Origin: Microcoleus sp. FACHB-831
GTDB lineage: Bacteria > Cyanobacteriota > Cyanobacteriia > Cyanobacteriales > FACHB-T130
Assembly (NCBI RefSeq): GCF_014695585.1
Contig: NZ_JACJON010000048.1
Location: forward strand, 1-61,831
Length of the DNA: 61,831 nucleotides
Direction: 5' to 3'
The notes under the pieces were generated by a model that did no database searches, was not told the origin of the DNA, and was given only the letters and a program-made list of their open reading frames with translations. Shown here one piece after another: positions 46,580 through 56,534 of this stretch. The position numbers and the translations under genes were made by a program. Position 1 is the first letter of the stretch. Each line of letters starts with the position of its first letter.

Positions 46580-46596
46580 GGTGGGCAATGCCCACC
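46580..46596. repeat. GGTGGGCANTGCCCACC palindrome, copy 3
   Basis: GGTGGGCA-A-TGCCCACC lies between the convergent ends of the tubulin-like and Uma2 genes and may terminate both. Confidence 0.7.
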
Positions 46597-46607
46597 TATT
46601 TCCCCGC

Positions 46608-47180
46608 TCATATAATCCCAGGAACTTTTTGATATATTGAGCTAATTGGACACCTAAAATCCACGCTAGCTAAATATACTTCATCCCCAGAAACGTAAGT
46701 TTCAGACACCCATTTGCCCTCTTCATTGAGACGAAAACACTCAACTTTCATCTCCGATTGACTTACTAACACATATTCTCGTAGGGTCTCTAATGTTTGG
46801 TAGTCAGCAAACTTCTCACCTCTGTCGAAAGCTGCTGTCGAGTTAGATAAAACTTCAATTACTAAAGATGGGTAGAGTATAAAATCTTCAGTAGAAGTTC
46901 TCTCCCGTTCATCACAAGTTACCGTTACATCGGGATAGTAAAAGCAATCAGCAGCTTCAATTCTGACTTTTATATCTGACGATAGAACAACGCAGTTGCT
47001 ATCATTGAGATGATTCCCCAACCGCCTTACTAAGTTGCTAGCGATAATTACATGGGGCTTTTTTGCCCCGCCCATTGCATAGACTTGTCCTCGTCGGTAC
47101 TCGTGTTTTATGGGGCTTACTCGCTCACCTTCTAGATAATCTTCTACTGACACGTAGAAATAATTTTTAGTAACAGTCAT
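46608..47180 (-). CDS. Uma2 family (DUF820) nuclease-fold protein
   Basis: A 190-aa member of the Uma2 family, which is greatly expanded in cyanobacteria and has a PD-(D/E)XK-like fold. The acidic motifs are present: YYPDVTV (Asp) and PSLVIEVLS (Glu in I-E-V-L-S). An N-terminal YLEGERVSPIKHEYRRGQVY is typical. Nuclease activity has not been established for most members. The last 12 residues lie next to the palindromic repeat. Confidence 0.88.
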   Translation of the reverse strand: MTVTKNYFYVSVEDYLEGERVSPIKHEYRRGQVYAMGGAKKPHVIIASNLVRRLGNHLNDSNCVVLSSDIKVRIEAADCFYYPDVTVTCDERERTSTEDFILYPSLVIEVLSNSTAAFDRGEKFADYQTLETLREYVLVSQSEMKVECFRLNEEGKWVSETYVSGDEVYLASVDFRCPISSIYQKVPGII

Positions 47181-47307
47181 TTGGAGTTACTCCTTGCAGG
47201 CTGCCGCATATTCAGCTTTTTTATAAATTATAACTTGTCAGCGATCGCGCCCCAATTATGCACTTATTTCTAATAAAATAAAGCGCGATCGCGTATTTCA
47301 AAATCCG

Positions 47308-49425
47308 CTAAATAACCAGAGGTAGACTAACTATAAACGTTGTTTTCCCATTTCTGCTCTCTACCCGAACATCCCCATCCAAACGTCTAGCTAATTTCTT
47401 AACTAAAGCCAGCCCCAAACCCGTACCGCTATAATTCCAGGGATTTGGGTAGGGTATTCGGTAGAACGCATCAAAGATCCGCTCTTGTTCTTCAAATGGA
47501 ATTTCAATACCCGTATTGCTAACTTTAAATATTAATTGATCTGCCTCAATTTCAACACTCACCGAAATGTGTTGGTTTGGTGGTGTGAATTTACATGCAT
47601 TGTTGAGTAATTCGGTAATAATTCGCTCTATGCTAGGTAAATGCGGGGCTACAATTGGTAGTTGAGGTAAAATCTCATAAGTCATGGTTAGCCTTTGCTG
47701 AGCTGTCTGTACTGCAAAACGGTTCAGTATCCAAGGCAGCCATTCTTGAAAGTTAATCAAGCTTAAAGATAAATTTTCTGTTGATGCTTCATCGCTCTGA
47801 AAGTTAAGTAAATCATTAACCAAAGTTAACTCTTGTTGGCATTCTTCTTGCAAAATATGCAGATACTGATCCAGCCTTGACCAGAGCAAATTTTTATTCT
47901 GTAATTCTTCTTGCGACTTATCAGCAATTTTAATGCTGCGGATGATTATAGAGAGCATTTCTATGGCCATTTTCATATTAGCCAAAGGAGTACGCAGCTC
48001 GTGGGACACTGAACTGATGAAGTCATACTTAAGATTGTTTAGCAATTCCAATTCTCCCATATGCGCTTGAGCCGCTTGTTGAAGGCAGGTTTGCCGCATG
48101 GCTGCGGACGTTTGCTCAAGCGCTTGAGACACTAACTCGGCTTGCGATTGAGACCAAGGTAGTTTGCCAGAAGTGACAATTGCCACCTCGCCAATAACTT
48201 GATCGTCGTTGCAAATTGGACAGACTAAAAGCTGGCTTGTGCTAGTAAGAAAAGATTGGTAGGCTTCTGGTAAAATTTCTCGCGGTGGCGACAGCCAGCA
48301 TTGTTTCTGGAACAGATGCAAATAGAAGTAGGGGTAACATTGCAGATTAATTTTGGTGTCGCTTGCCTTTAGATGCTCTATATCGCTGCTGATGTATTCG
48401 CAGGTAATTGTGGCGATCGCGTATTCCTCATCATACATAGCCACCCAGCACCAATCAGCTTCTAGAGCGCGTCCCAATTCCTCGATGGTTAGTTGCAAAA
48501 TCTGGTGTCTATCCAGGCTCTCATCCGCTCTATCGGTAATGCGTTTTATTACCTGAGTTATCGCCAGCGCCTGTTCTAATTGCCTCGTCCGTTCCCTGAG
48601 TTGAGCGAGCAAAGTTAACTGGTAATCCTCCAGAATATTGTTCCGTTGCTCTAATTTTGCTTTTTCCTGAGTTTGCGGGGTGATATCTTTGAAAATTACA
48701 ATACTGCCAATCACTTCGCCGAGATCGTTCTTTATTGGCGCAGCCGTGTCCCCAACTGGTCTTTCTATACCGTTTTTGGCACGAAGCAGGCAACGCTCTG
48801 GCAAACTCACAGCAGCATTCAATCGCATTGCTCGCATCCCAGGATTTTCGATTGCTTGGCGGGTTTCTTCACTTACTAGCGTAAAAACTTTGTTGACATC
48901 CTCACCTATAGCTTCTTGCCGTTGCCAACCTGTGAGGGCTTCCGCCACTGGATTTATAAAAGTAATACTTCCATTTACATCAGTAGCAATGGTGCCGTCG
49001 CCAATACTCGTTAGCGTGGTAGCAAGCCACTGTTTAGTTGCTTTTAAATTCTGCTCTCGCTGATGTCGCCGCAGGGCAACCAGTATGGTTGTATGTAATT
49101 CTTTCTCTTGAAAGGGTTTAACTAAATAACCAAACGGATCTGTTGTAGTAGCTCGCTGCAATGTACGTTCGTCAGCATGGGCTGTTAAATAAACTATGGG
49201 AATGCTTAAGCTGTTGTATATTTTTTCAGCCGCCCCCACACCATCCATATCTCCTTCTAACTGAACATCCATCAACACTAGCTCCGGTTTTGTTTCCGCT
49301 GCTAGTTCGATGGCTTCAGCTCCAGAATTCGCTACTCCTACAACTGTGTGTTGTAAATTTTCTAGAGATTCTTGTATATGCCAAGCAACAACACTTTCAT
49401 CTTCAACAATTAATATTTTTGCCAT
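47308..49425 (-). CDS. Hybrid sensor histidine kinase (REC-PAS-GAF-HisKA-HATPase)
   Basis: A 705-aa soluble kinase. The N-terminal receiver has the acidic pair in IVEDES, the phospho-acceptor Asp53 (LVLMDVQL) and the conserved Lys in YLVKPF. A PAS domain follows (about 125-245, ATDVNGSITFINPVAEALTG), then a short coiled coil and a GAF domain (about 300-440). The kinase core has His475 in SSVSHELRTPL, the N box ELLNNACKFTPP and G boxes ending GTGLGLALVKKL. It should receive a phosphoryl signal through its own receiver and pass it to an unknown regulator. It is in tandem with the larger PAS kinase upstream, but a strong terminator hairpin separates them. Confidence 0.93.
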   Translation of the reverse strand: MAKILIVEDESVVAWHIQESLENLQHTVVGVANSGAEAIELAAETKPELVLMDVQLEGDMDGVGAAEKIYNSLSIPIVYLTAHADERTLQRATTTDPFGYLVKPFQEKELHTTILVALRRHQREQNLKATKQWLATTLTSIGDGTIATDVNGSITFINPVAEALTGWQRQEAIGEDVNKVFTLVSEETRQAIENPGMRAMRLNAAVSLPERCLLRAKNGIERPVGDTAAPIKNDLGEVIGSIVIFKDITPQTQEKAKLEQRNNILEDYQLTLLAQLRERTRQLEQALAITQVIKRITDRADESLDRHQILQLTIEELGRALEADWCWVAMYDEEYAIATITCEYISSDIEHLKASDTKINLQCYPYFYLHLFQKQCWLSPPREILPEAYQSFLTSTSQLLVCPICNDDQVIGEVAIVTSGKLPWSQSQAELVSQALEQTSAAMRQTCLQQAAQAHMGELELLNNLKYDFISSVSHELRTPLANMKMAIEMLSIIIRSIKIADKSQEELQNKNLLWSRLDQYLHILQEECQQELTLVNDLLNFQSDEASTENLSLSLINFQEWLPWILNRFAVQTAQQRLTMTYEILPQLPIVAPHLPSIERIITELLNNACKFTPPNQHISVSVEIEADQLIFKVSNTGIEIPFEEQERIFDAFYRIPYPNPWNYSGTGLGLALVKKLARRLDGDVRVESRNGKTTFIVSLPLVI

Positions 49426-49483
49426 AGTTATATTTTTTGTATTTAACCTTTTTTATATAGAAGAATGTATTTCAGCATACAAA

Positions 49484-49525
49484 AAAACTGTATTTTATAA
49501 TTTCCAGGTTATAAAATACAGTTTT
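49484..49525 (-). terminator. Rho-independent-like terminator
   Basis: AAAACTGTATTTTATAA (49484-49500) and TTATAAAATACAGTTTT (49509-49525) form a perfect 17-bp stem with an 8-base loop. Read on the minus strand it ends in seven T. It would stop transcription from the multi-PAS kinase before the hybrid kinase gene. Confidence 0.65.
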
Positions 49526-49658
49526 AAAAAATTCTGTACCCTTCATTCTAGTAAGGAAAACGCCTGTAGTTTCAATTATTGATAATTTTTAACACTTTCT
49601 TTAGAATTGGTGAGGGTCGTGGCAAGCAGTTGCCATAACTGACTATCTACCCAAAGTC

Positions 49659-49690
49659 AGGATTATTCCTTATATATAAGGAATAATCCT
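49659..49690. repeat. Perfect 32-bp palindrome
   Basis: AGGATTATTCCTTATA is followed at once by its reverse complement TATAAGGAATAATCCT. It starts three bases beyond the stop codon of the multi-PAS kinase. It could support termination or RNA stability. Confidence 0.85.
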
Positions 49691-49693
49691 AAA

Positions 49694-52600
49694 TTAATTG
49701 CTCTGCAACCCTGCAACAAAGACAATTTTAAAGGCACACCCATTACTTTGAACTATTTCAAGCGTTCCTTTTAGTTGCTTTACTAAAGTCATAACTAGCT
49801 TCAGTCCCATTGATTGCGTCTTGTGTATGTCAAAATCGGCAGGTAAGCTGTTACCGTCGTTAGCAACGGTCAGGGTAAATTTGCCGTCAAGGTTCGCATC
49901 AAGGCTAATAATGATTTCCCCTTTTTTACCATCTGAGAAGCCATGTTTTAAGGCATTGGTAATCAGTTCATTTAAAATCAAACCACAGGGAATAGCTTTA
50001 TCCAGACTAACGGAAACATCGCCATTCACATTTACTCGTAGGGCGATCGCGTTGTGATGGACTTTGTAACTAGCCAACAAATTAGCTGCCAAAGTTTGAA
50101 TGTATTGGACAAAGTTAATTTTAGAGAAGTCTTGCGAGCCATATAAGTTTTCATGCACCAACGCCATCGAGCCTATCCGATTCTGACTGTCTTGAAGAAT
50201 CTGGCGTACCTTTATATCTTCAGTTCGTCTGGATTGGAGGTAGAGCAAACTGGAAATAATTTGCAAATTATTTTTTACACGATGGTGAATTTCTTGAAGT
50301 AGAGCGTCTTTTTCTCTTAAAGATGCTTTAATTTTTTCTTCTGCTTGTTTTTGCTCTGTAATGTCCCTCGTGATGCCTAATATAGATGCTACCGAACCAT
50401 TTTGGGCAAATTCCGGGACTAGACGTGACTGATAGTATCTGCTGCCATTTGCTGAAGGCAATTTAAACTCAGCCAACCCATTCTGTCCCGTCTCAAAAAT
50501 ACTTTGCAGTATTTGGTTCCAGCTAGCAATGGTTTCTGCTTGCATTCCTAGCGCCTGGTGGGTTTTGCCAATGAATTCTTGGGGAGAGATTCCGGTTGCT
50601 TGCTCGATCGCCCGGTTAATGAAAACATAACGCAGATTTCTATCTATCCGAGAAATTATATCGGGAGAGTTTTCTACAATTGCTTCAAATTCTTGCTGAC
50701 GTTGGCATAACATTTCTTCGGCAAGTTTGCGCTCGCTCGTATCGCGGGCAACTGCATAAATTAACCGTTCTTCTAGATACGGGACAGCAGTCCAAGCAAG
50801 CCATTTATAGGAGCCATCTTTGCAGCGGTGACGATACTCGAAATAAGTAAGGGTAATTCCAGAGGCAAGTTTACCCATTTCCGCCCTAGTGGCTTCCCTA
50901 TCTAAAGGATGAACAAAATCAATTAAGGGCAGTGCTTTGAGTTCTTCAAGAGTGTAGCCAAGGGTTGTCTGCCAAGCTGGATTCAAATGAGTGAAATAAC
51001 CGTCAAAAGTGCCAATCGCCAGCATATCTAAAGACAGGTTGAAAAAGCGATCGCGCTCAATTTCTGCCTGTTTGCGATCGCTGATGTCGTATATCATCCC
51101 CAAAACACACGCTTGACCGCTTAACTCAATAATTACAAAAGAAGCCACGCCATCGCGAATTGCACCGGATTTGATACGAAATTGGATTTGTAAATCGCGG
51201 ACTGATTGCTGTTGTTCCAGCATTTCAATTATGCTTCTGCGATCGTCGAGGCTGAACCACTCTCCCACTTCTAAAGAAGTGTGGCCAATTACTTCTTCTC
51301 GGCTATAACCAAGTAAGTTAAGGAAAGCTTCATTGACATCTAAAAAGTACCCTCCTGGGGAAGCTGTAATTGTTAGCGCGATTGGGCTAGCACGAAAAGC
51401 CGATGCGAATCTTTCTTCACTTTCGCGCAATGCAACTTCAGCAGCTTTGCGATCGCTGATATCGATGTCAACGCAAGTGCAAATCCAGCAATTTGCTACC
51501 TCATCCCATCGCGAGAGCAAAGTTCCTGAAATCCAACGTATGCTGTCATCTTTGTGCCGAAATCGATACTCGTACTCTATAGCGCAGCAAGCAAAAATGT
51601 CTTCAAAGGCTGGCTGGATGATATTCTGCCAATCTTCAGGCAGAACGCGGGATACCCAAAGACTTTTATCAGCCATCAATTCTGCTGCTGTATAGCCATA
51701 AATCGCCTCGCTGCCAAATGAATAGTACTCGTATTGCCAATCTCGATTGGGGAACACACGGAAGCAGGAAATAACTGCGATCGCGCTATTCAAAATTGCG
51801 TTGAGTTTGGCTTCTGAGTCTATTAAAATATCTTCTATATGTTTCCGGTGAATAATTTCATTAGTTAATTGGATGTTGATAGTTGCTAATTCCTCAGTTC
51901 GCTCCTGCACCCGTTGCTCCAGAGAAGCATTTAAAGCGAGAATTTCTGCTTCAGCGGCTTTGCGTAAGCGAAGCTCGCCGTAGGCATCGCTGATGTCTAC
52001 TGAAACTCCAATAATGCCCCACAGTTCCCCTCGTTCGTTGTAAATGGGTGAATCAATCGCTATTATTGGAAACGTCGTACCGTCCCTTCGCCGCACCAAA
52101 AATTCCCCCGACCAGCTTTCTCCCCTTTGCAAGCAAGACATAATTTCAACGGCTTGTTCTCTTGTGGCTTCGGCTGGATTGACATTTACGATCGCGCAAC
52201 CCAATACTTCTGATGCAGACCAACCAAACATAACTTCTGCATATCGATTCCAGTAGATAATCTTGCCTTCTAAATCCGTCGCAATTAAAGCCTGTTCTAT
52301 TGCTTCGAGCAACCGCGATTGAAACCAAATTTTTTCCTCTGCCTGCTTGCGCTCGGTAATATCGATTGCTGCTCCGACAATTTGTTGCGGCAATCCTTGG
52401 GCATTTCTAGCAAACACCACTTCTCGGCTGAAAAGCCAGCGCCATTCGCCGTTGGCGTGTCGCATCCGGTACTCTAGTTCTAAGATTTCACCCTCTTTGC
52501 TTGAAGCAAAGCGACTAATATTTTCACCTGATTTTGCGCTATCTTCCGGGTGAAGTATGGTTGGGAGAAGGTCGTCTCCCATGGCGATCGCTTCTTCCGG

Positions 52601-53797
52601 CGAATAGCCCAAAATTTTAATTAGCTGTTGATTTGAATAAATATTTCGCTGTTCGCTCAAGTCGTAGATATATAAAATTGCTGGCGTTGTTTCCGCTATT
52701 TGATCGATTAATCGCTGCTGCTTTAAAATATTTTCCTCGGCTCGTTTGCGCTCAGTAATATCAGTGATAACCGAACTAAATCCAATTACTTGCCCTCCAG
52801 CATCGCGTTTGTAGTTCCAATCAACCTGGACATCAATTAAATTTCCATCCTTAGTTAGGTTCTTTCCAAAGTAGGAAGTAGGTGCAGGCTGCTCTCGCAG
52901 TATCAATGTTATATAATCCAAAAAATTGCTGCGATCTGAAGTGGCGATCGAGTCTAATAATGGCTTGCCCAACAGTTCTTCTTCGGAGTAACCGAGCATT
53001 CTGTGATAAGCTGAATTACCAAATGTAATCGTACAATTTGTGTCAATTTCCTGGATGCCGTGAGGGATAGTTTCCACCAAAGTTCTATACCGCTCTTCGC
53101 TTTTTCTTAAAGCTTTCTCTGTCTGACGACGTTCTACAATTTCGGTGACTAATTCCTCATTTGCCTGCCTTAAAAAAGCCGTGCGTTCAGCTACTTTGGT
53201 TTCTAAATCTTGATTCGCTGCTTGCAAAGCAGCTTCTGTCTGCTTGCGATAGGTGATATCTCGCACTAAATAGCGAAGTTTTCTTGGTTTACTTGTCTGG
53301 TTGCGGATGTGACTCACCCGCAGGGAAGCATCAAAAGGTTCCCCACCACGCGGCTGAAGACGAACTTCCCATTCCTGTACGCCATCTAATTGTTGCAGTT
53401 GAGAGAGTTTAGTGCGAAAAACTTGACGGTCTTCCATAACTATGAATGCCGCAAGTGGTTTGTGCAGCAAAAAATTTGGTGCAACGTTCAGTAAGTTACC
53501 AGCCGCGAGGTTTGCTTCCTGGATGTTGCCGTTTTCATCAGTCACTAGGTAGCCATCTGGGGCAAATGCAAATAAGTCTTGATAGCGCTGGCGTTCTGCT
53601 TCCAGTTGTTGGCGATTAGCTGCTAGTTCCTCGACAACAATATGCTGTTCTTCTAAGGTGATTTCAAATGCATCTAAAACTTGTGTCATAAGTTCAGATT
53701 GCGGCTGTGTCTGAGGTAATTCACCCGCGCTACGCTTTAATAAAGTGAGGCGATCGTGCTGAGATTCTAGTAGCTTAAAAACTTCTTTCTGATTCAT
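49694..53797 (-). CDS. Multi-PAS sensor histidine kinase (HisKA_2 type)
   Basis: A 1367-aa soluble sensor. After an N-terminal helical region there are about eight PAS/PAC domains in a row (roughly one per 125 residues from 75 to 1150), several with their PAC end ITDITERKRAEE or similar. The C-terminal kinase is of the HisKA_2/HWE type, with the phospho-acceptor His near residue 1171 in IHHRVKNNLQ, the N box ILNELITNALKHGF and G-box region SMGLKLVMTLV. No receiver or membrane segment is present, so it should act on a soluble regulator and may sense redox, light or small ligands. ATG at 53797 is chosen because AGAGGG lies six bases before it; a TTG two codons upstream is also open. Confidence 0.93.
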   Translation of the reverse strand: MNQKEVFKLLESQHDRLTLLKRSAGELPQTQPQSELMTQVLDAFEITLEEQHIVVEELAANRQQLEAERQRYQDLFAFAPDGYLVTDENGNIQEANLAAGNLLNVAPNFLLHKPLAAFIVMEDRQVFRTKLSQLQQLDGVQEWEVRLQPRGGEPFDASLRVSHIRNQTSKPRKLRYLVRDITYRKQTEAALQAANQDLETKVAERTAFLRQANEELVTEIVERRQTEKALRKSEERYRTLVETIPHGIQEIDTNCTITFGNSAYHRMLGYSEEELLGKPLLDSIATSDRSNFLDYITLILREQPAPTSYFGKNLTKDGNLIDVQVDWNYKRDAGGQVIGFSSVITDITERKRAEENILKQQRLIDQIAETTPAILYIYDLSEQRNIYSNQQLIKILGYSPEEAIAMGDDLLPTILHPEDSAKSGENISRFASSKEGEILELEYRMRHANGEWRWLFSREVVFARNAQGLPQQIVGAAIDITERKQAEEKIWFQSRLLEAIEQALIATDLEGKIIYWNRYAEVMFGWSASEVLGCAIVNVNPAEATREQAVEIMSCLQRGESWSGEFLVRRRDGTTFPIIAIDSPIYNERGELWGIIGVSVDISDAYGELRLRKAAEAEILALNASLEQRVQERTEELATINIQLTNEIIHRKHIEDILIDSEAKLNAILNSAIAVISCFRVFPNRDWQYEYYSFGSEAIYGYTAAELMADKSLWVSRVLPEDWQNIIQPAFEDIFACCAIEYEYRFRHKDDSIRWISGTLLSRWDEVANCWICTCVDIDISDRKAAEVALRESEERFASAFRASPIALTITASPGGYFLDVNEAFLNLLGYSREEVIGHTSLEVGEWFSLDDRRSIIEMLEQQQSVRDLQIQFRIKSGAIRDGVASFVIIELSGQACVLGMIYDISDRKQAEIERDRFFNLSLDMLAIGTFDGYFTHLNPAWQTTLGYTLEELKALPLIDFVHPLDREATRAEMGKLASGITLTYFEYRHRCKDGSYKWLAWTAVPYLEERLIYAVARDTSERKLAEEMLCQRQQEFEAIVENSPDIISRIDRNLRYVFINRAIEQATGISPQEFIGKTHQALGMQAETIASWNQILQSIFETGQNGLAEFKLPSANGSRYYQSRLVPEFAQNGSVASILGITRDITEQKQAEEKIKASLREKDALLQEIHHRVKNNLQIISSLLYLQSRRTEDIKVRQILQDSQNRIGSMALVHENLYGSQDFSKINFVQYIQTLAANLLASYKVHHNAIALRVNVNGDVSVSLDKAIPCGLILNELITNALKHGFSDGKKGEIIISLDANLDGKFTLTVANDGNSLPADFDIHKTQSMGLKLVMTLVKQLKGTLEIVQSNGCAFKIVFVAGLQSN

Positions 53798-54308
53798 CTG
53801 CAACCCTCTTTGGTACAGCTAACTCTTCTCAGTCATAACTTAAATTCCTATTTAACTCAAGTTGCTAGTAGTTTACAAGGCCACAATTGATAAATTGGCT
53901 CTAAAAATTTCCTGCTGCGTAAGTTCTAAATGAAATCCCCTCCAGACGTAAGTTTGGAAAGGCTGGTTTTTCGTACTTAGCTGCTAGGTAGATTAGTTAG
54001 CGCGATCGCCCAGCTTAGATAGTATTTCCTTGCAATTTTTTATAGATAATGGCTCTTAAATCTCAATTTATAGAGCTAGCCCATGTTTATTACTATTTTC
54101 TTGGCTGAAAAGAGGTTTTTTAGAAAAAATATGCCAATAATTGTAATTATTTCAACCTGGTTCGCTTCACCTAAAAAAAAGATTGATTCGCATTTATTCA
54201 GAATAGTCATGCTAACAAACCAGATGTTTATTGCTTTGGAAAGAGGCACTCGCTCTCAAATTTTTGGTTCGGTGGGTTGCGCTGTCGCTAACCCACCCTA
54301 CGAAACTG
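53798..54308. other. Intergenic region
   Basis: About 510 bases between the multi-PAS kinase and the broken symporter gene. It has an AT-rich stretch, one HIP1-like site and the palindrome at 54272. A 109-codon plus-strand frame here ends inside the symporter relic and is rejected. Confidence 0.5.
54272..54298. repeat. GGTGGGTT/AACCCACC hairpin
   Basis: GGTGGGTT (54272-54279) and AACCCACC (54291-54298) pair around an 11-base GC-rich loop. The form resembles a common dispersed cyanobacterial palindrome. It sits just after the end of the symporter pseudogene. Confidence 0.6.
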
Positions 54309-55345
54309 CTACAAAGTTTCAGAACCCATGTGAATTCGGTCTTCCACAAGCGCAAACTTCTCAACAGCTAGCCGTTCCGGACTCAGAAGAGAAACCGCAA
54401 TCCCCACTATAAAAGAAAGCGGAATAGTTGCCAATCCTGGGTTCTTTAGGGGGAAAATTGGAGCCGCATTGTTAAGGATATCCACCTGTATAGTTGGCGA
54501 CAGATAAATCAGCACCAACGCAGATATCGTACCCACAACCATGCTCGCCACCGCACCCTTAGTAGTGAAGCGTCGCCACACCATAGAGAGAAGCAAAGCT
54601 GGGAAATTGGCAGAAGCAGCGATCGCAAACGCCAAACCCACCATATACGCCACATTCTGCCCCTTAAACAAAATCCCCAACACGATCGCTAGGATACCCA
54701 GCAGCATTGTCGCACCGCGAGCCACTTTAAGTTGTTCCGACTCATCAGCTTCACCGCCCCGCACCACATTCACCCACAAATCGTGAGATAATGCTGCCGC
54801 TCCAGAGAGCGTCAACCCAGCCACAACCGCCAGGATAGTAGCAAACGAGACTGCGGCAATAAAGCCCAGAAACGCATCGCCGCCCAAAACTTCTGCCAAC
54901 ATCGGCGCAGCCATATTGCCACCTTTGTCAATCTGCTTGATGGCATCTTGCCCAACCAACACCATCGCCCCAAAGCCCAAAATGAAGGTGAGCAGGTAAA
55001 AGAAGCCAATGAAGACGGGGTCGCATACATCACCGAGTTGCGAGCTGCCTTGGCATCCCGTACAGTGTAAAAGCGCATCAAAATGTGGGGAAGTCCCGCA
55101 GTACCGAACATGAGCGACATCCCTAGTGAAATTGCATCAAGGGGATCGGAAACTATGTCGCCTGGAGCCAAGACAGATGCTCCATAATTATCAGATGCGG
55201 CGGCGAAAAGTGCGATCGGGTTAAAGCCAAATGTGGATAGCACCATCATCGATAGCAAGATAGTTCCGCCCAGCAACAGCACTGCCTTGATGATTTGCAC
55301 CCAAGTAGTCGCGATCGTGTTGGGGATATTGTGGGCATGGAATCT
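54309..55345 (-). pseudogene. Truncated, frameshifted sodium:acetate symporter (ActP-like)
   Basis: Two overlapping frames together give the C-terminal two thirds of a solute:sodium symporter: [17 protein letters not shown]..., [20 protein letters not shown] and, in the other frame, [11 protein letters not shown]...[20 protein letters not shown] and VGLAFAIAASANFPALLLSM, all close to ActP/YjcG. The frame is lost at a C run (GGGG on the plus strand, 55017-55020); two extra bases would explain it. The N-terminal part before [10 protein letters not shown] is missing altogether. With both defects it is very probably inactive, although a sequencing error could explain the frameshift alone. Confidence 0.85.
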
Positions 55346-55422
55346 TCGCCTCTTTAGTTTTTACTGCTACATTTTTATCCCCAGCCAAGCACAGTTTTTT
55401 ACAATATATGAATTTTTTCTCG

Positions 55423-55448
55423 ATCCTAAGTGCGAGCGCACTTAGGAT
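55423..55448. repeat. Perfect 12-bp inverted repeat
   Basis: ATCCTAAGTGCG and CGCACTTAGGAT flank the two central bases AG. It lies 43 bases before the start of the membrane protein gene at 55492, where it could be an operator or a terminator from the opposite side. Confidence 0.7.
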
Positions 55449-55491
55449 AAATTTATCGTGCCCAATTTCAATTTTTTCTATTTATTGACCT

Positions 55492-56265
55492 ATGTCATCT
55501 GCGCCATCAGATTCATCATCTCCTCTGCAAGAGCCAGCCAAACAATCATCCCCGTTCGCCAAGCAGTTTCGTGAATTTATACTTACGCATGGTTTGCTAA
55601 CAGGCGTCTTATTACTAGCCCTTTTTTCTAGCACCATAGCTCTTAATAAATACGGCGAAATTGTAGGCTATCGATGGTTGAAGGATTTGAAGCATGTTAA
55701 TCCCGCAGCCTCGCCTAAATTGAAAGTCAAGGAGTCACAGTTTATAGAAGCGAAGACTTTAAAAGGGACAGATGCTGAAAAACAACGGATTCGAGAACAG
55801 CTACAAGAGCTAAGAGTGAGAGCTACAACTCATGTCAGTATAATGATGTACTTTTATTCGCGGTTTTTTACATCAATTTCCATAGCCTCTTGTTCAAGTG
55901 TAATCGCCGGAGTCTCTTTGTTCTTCATCAGTAAAGGTGGATGGGATAGCGCTAATAGATATGTAGTCAATATATTTATTGTGGCGTCCGGTAGTGCAGT
56001 TTATTTTGGAACCATGCCTGTAATGTACAGACAGGAGCAAAATGTTGCTGATAATAAATCGCTCTACCTGCAATATGTTGCTTTAGAAAATGAAGCCCTC
56101 AGCTACTTGGCAACTGGTGAAAATATCAATAACAAGCAGCTGGAATTAAAACGTTTTATTCACTATCTTGATGGTCAACTTGCCAAAACAAACCAATTAG
56201 CTGTTGGATTTGATGCTACCCAAATTCCTAAATATCAAGAAGTTTACAATAATTCCCAAAATTAG
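55492..56265 (+). CDS. Membrane protein of unknown function
   Basis: A 257-aa protein with about three membrane helices: residues ~33-52, ~128-148 and ~157-177. Between the first two is a charged, probably coiled-coil segment (GTDAEKQRIREQLQELRVRA). The C-terminal 75 residues are soluble and helical (ALENEALSYLATGENI, LKRFIHYLDGQLAKTNQ). No domain is recognised. The ATG start has no clear ribosome binding site. It is AT-rich and has no HIP1 octamer, so it may be a recent acquisition. Confidence 0.65.
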   Translation: MSSAPSDSSSPLQEPAKQSSPFAKQFREFILTHGLLTGVLLLALFSSTIALNKYGEIVGYRWLKDLKHVNPAASPKLKVKESQFIEAKTLKGTDAEKQRIREQLQELRVRATTHVSIMMYFYSRFFTSISIASCSSVIAGVSLFFISKGGWDSANRYVVNIFIVASGSAVYFGTMPVMYRQEQNVADNKSLYLQYVALENEALSYLATGENINNKQLELKRFIHYLDGQLAKTNQLAVGFDATQIPKYQEVYNNSQN

Positions 56266-56534
56266 TTTTATACTTGGAAATTTTAACTCTCTATCTTGAT
56301 GTGTAATTTCCCATCTTGGAAAATAACTCTTGTTGACAAAATTGAGATTTTAATAGTAATTGGTATCGAACCGCAGAATGCATAAATGGGATGCTCTCAA
56401 GACGAACGAACAAAAACGCATTGCCCGCAAAACGTTAAACGTTTTGCGGGCAATTAGCAATTATTTATTGATATTTATATAAAAATAATTAATTGATAAG
56501 TGGTAATCTTCCCTTAATAAGTTAAATTGTTCGA

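Noticed and set aside
54083-54412. 109-codon plus-strand frame
   Set aside because: Starts in non-coding DNA, crosses a dispersed palindrome and ends inside the symporter pseudogene.
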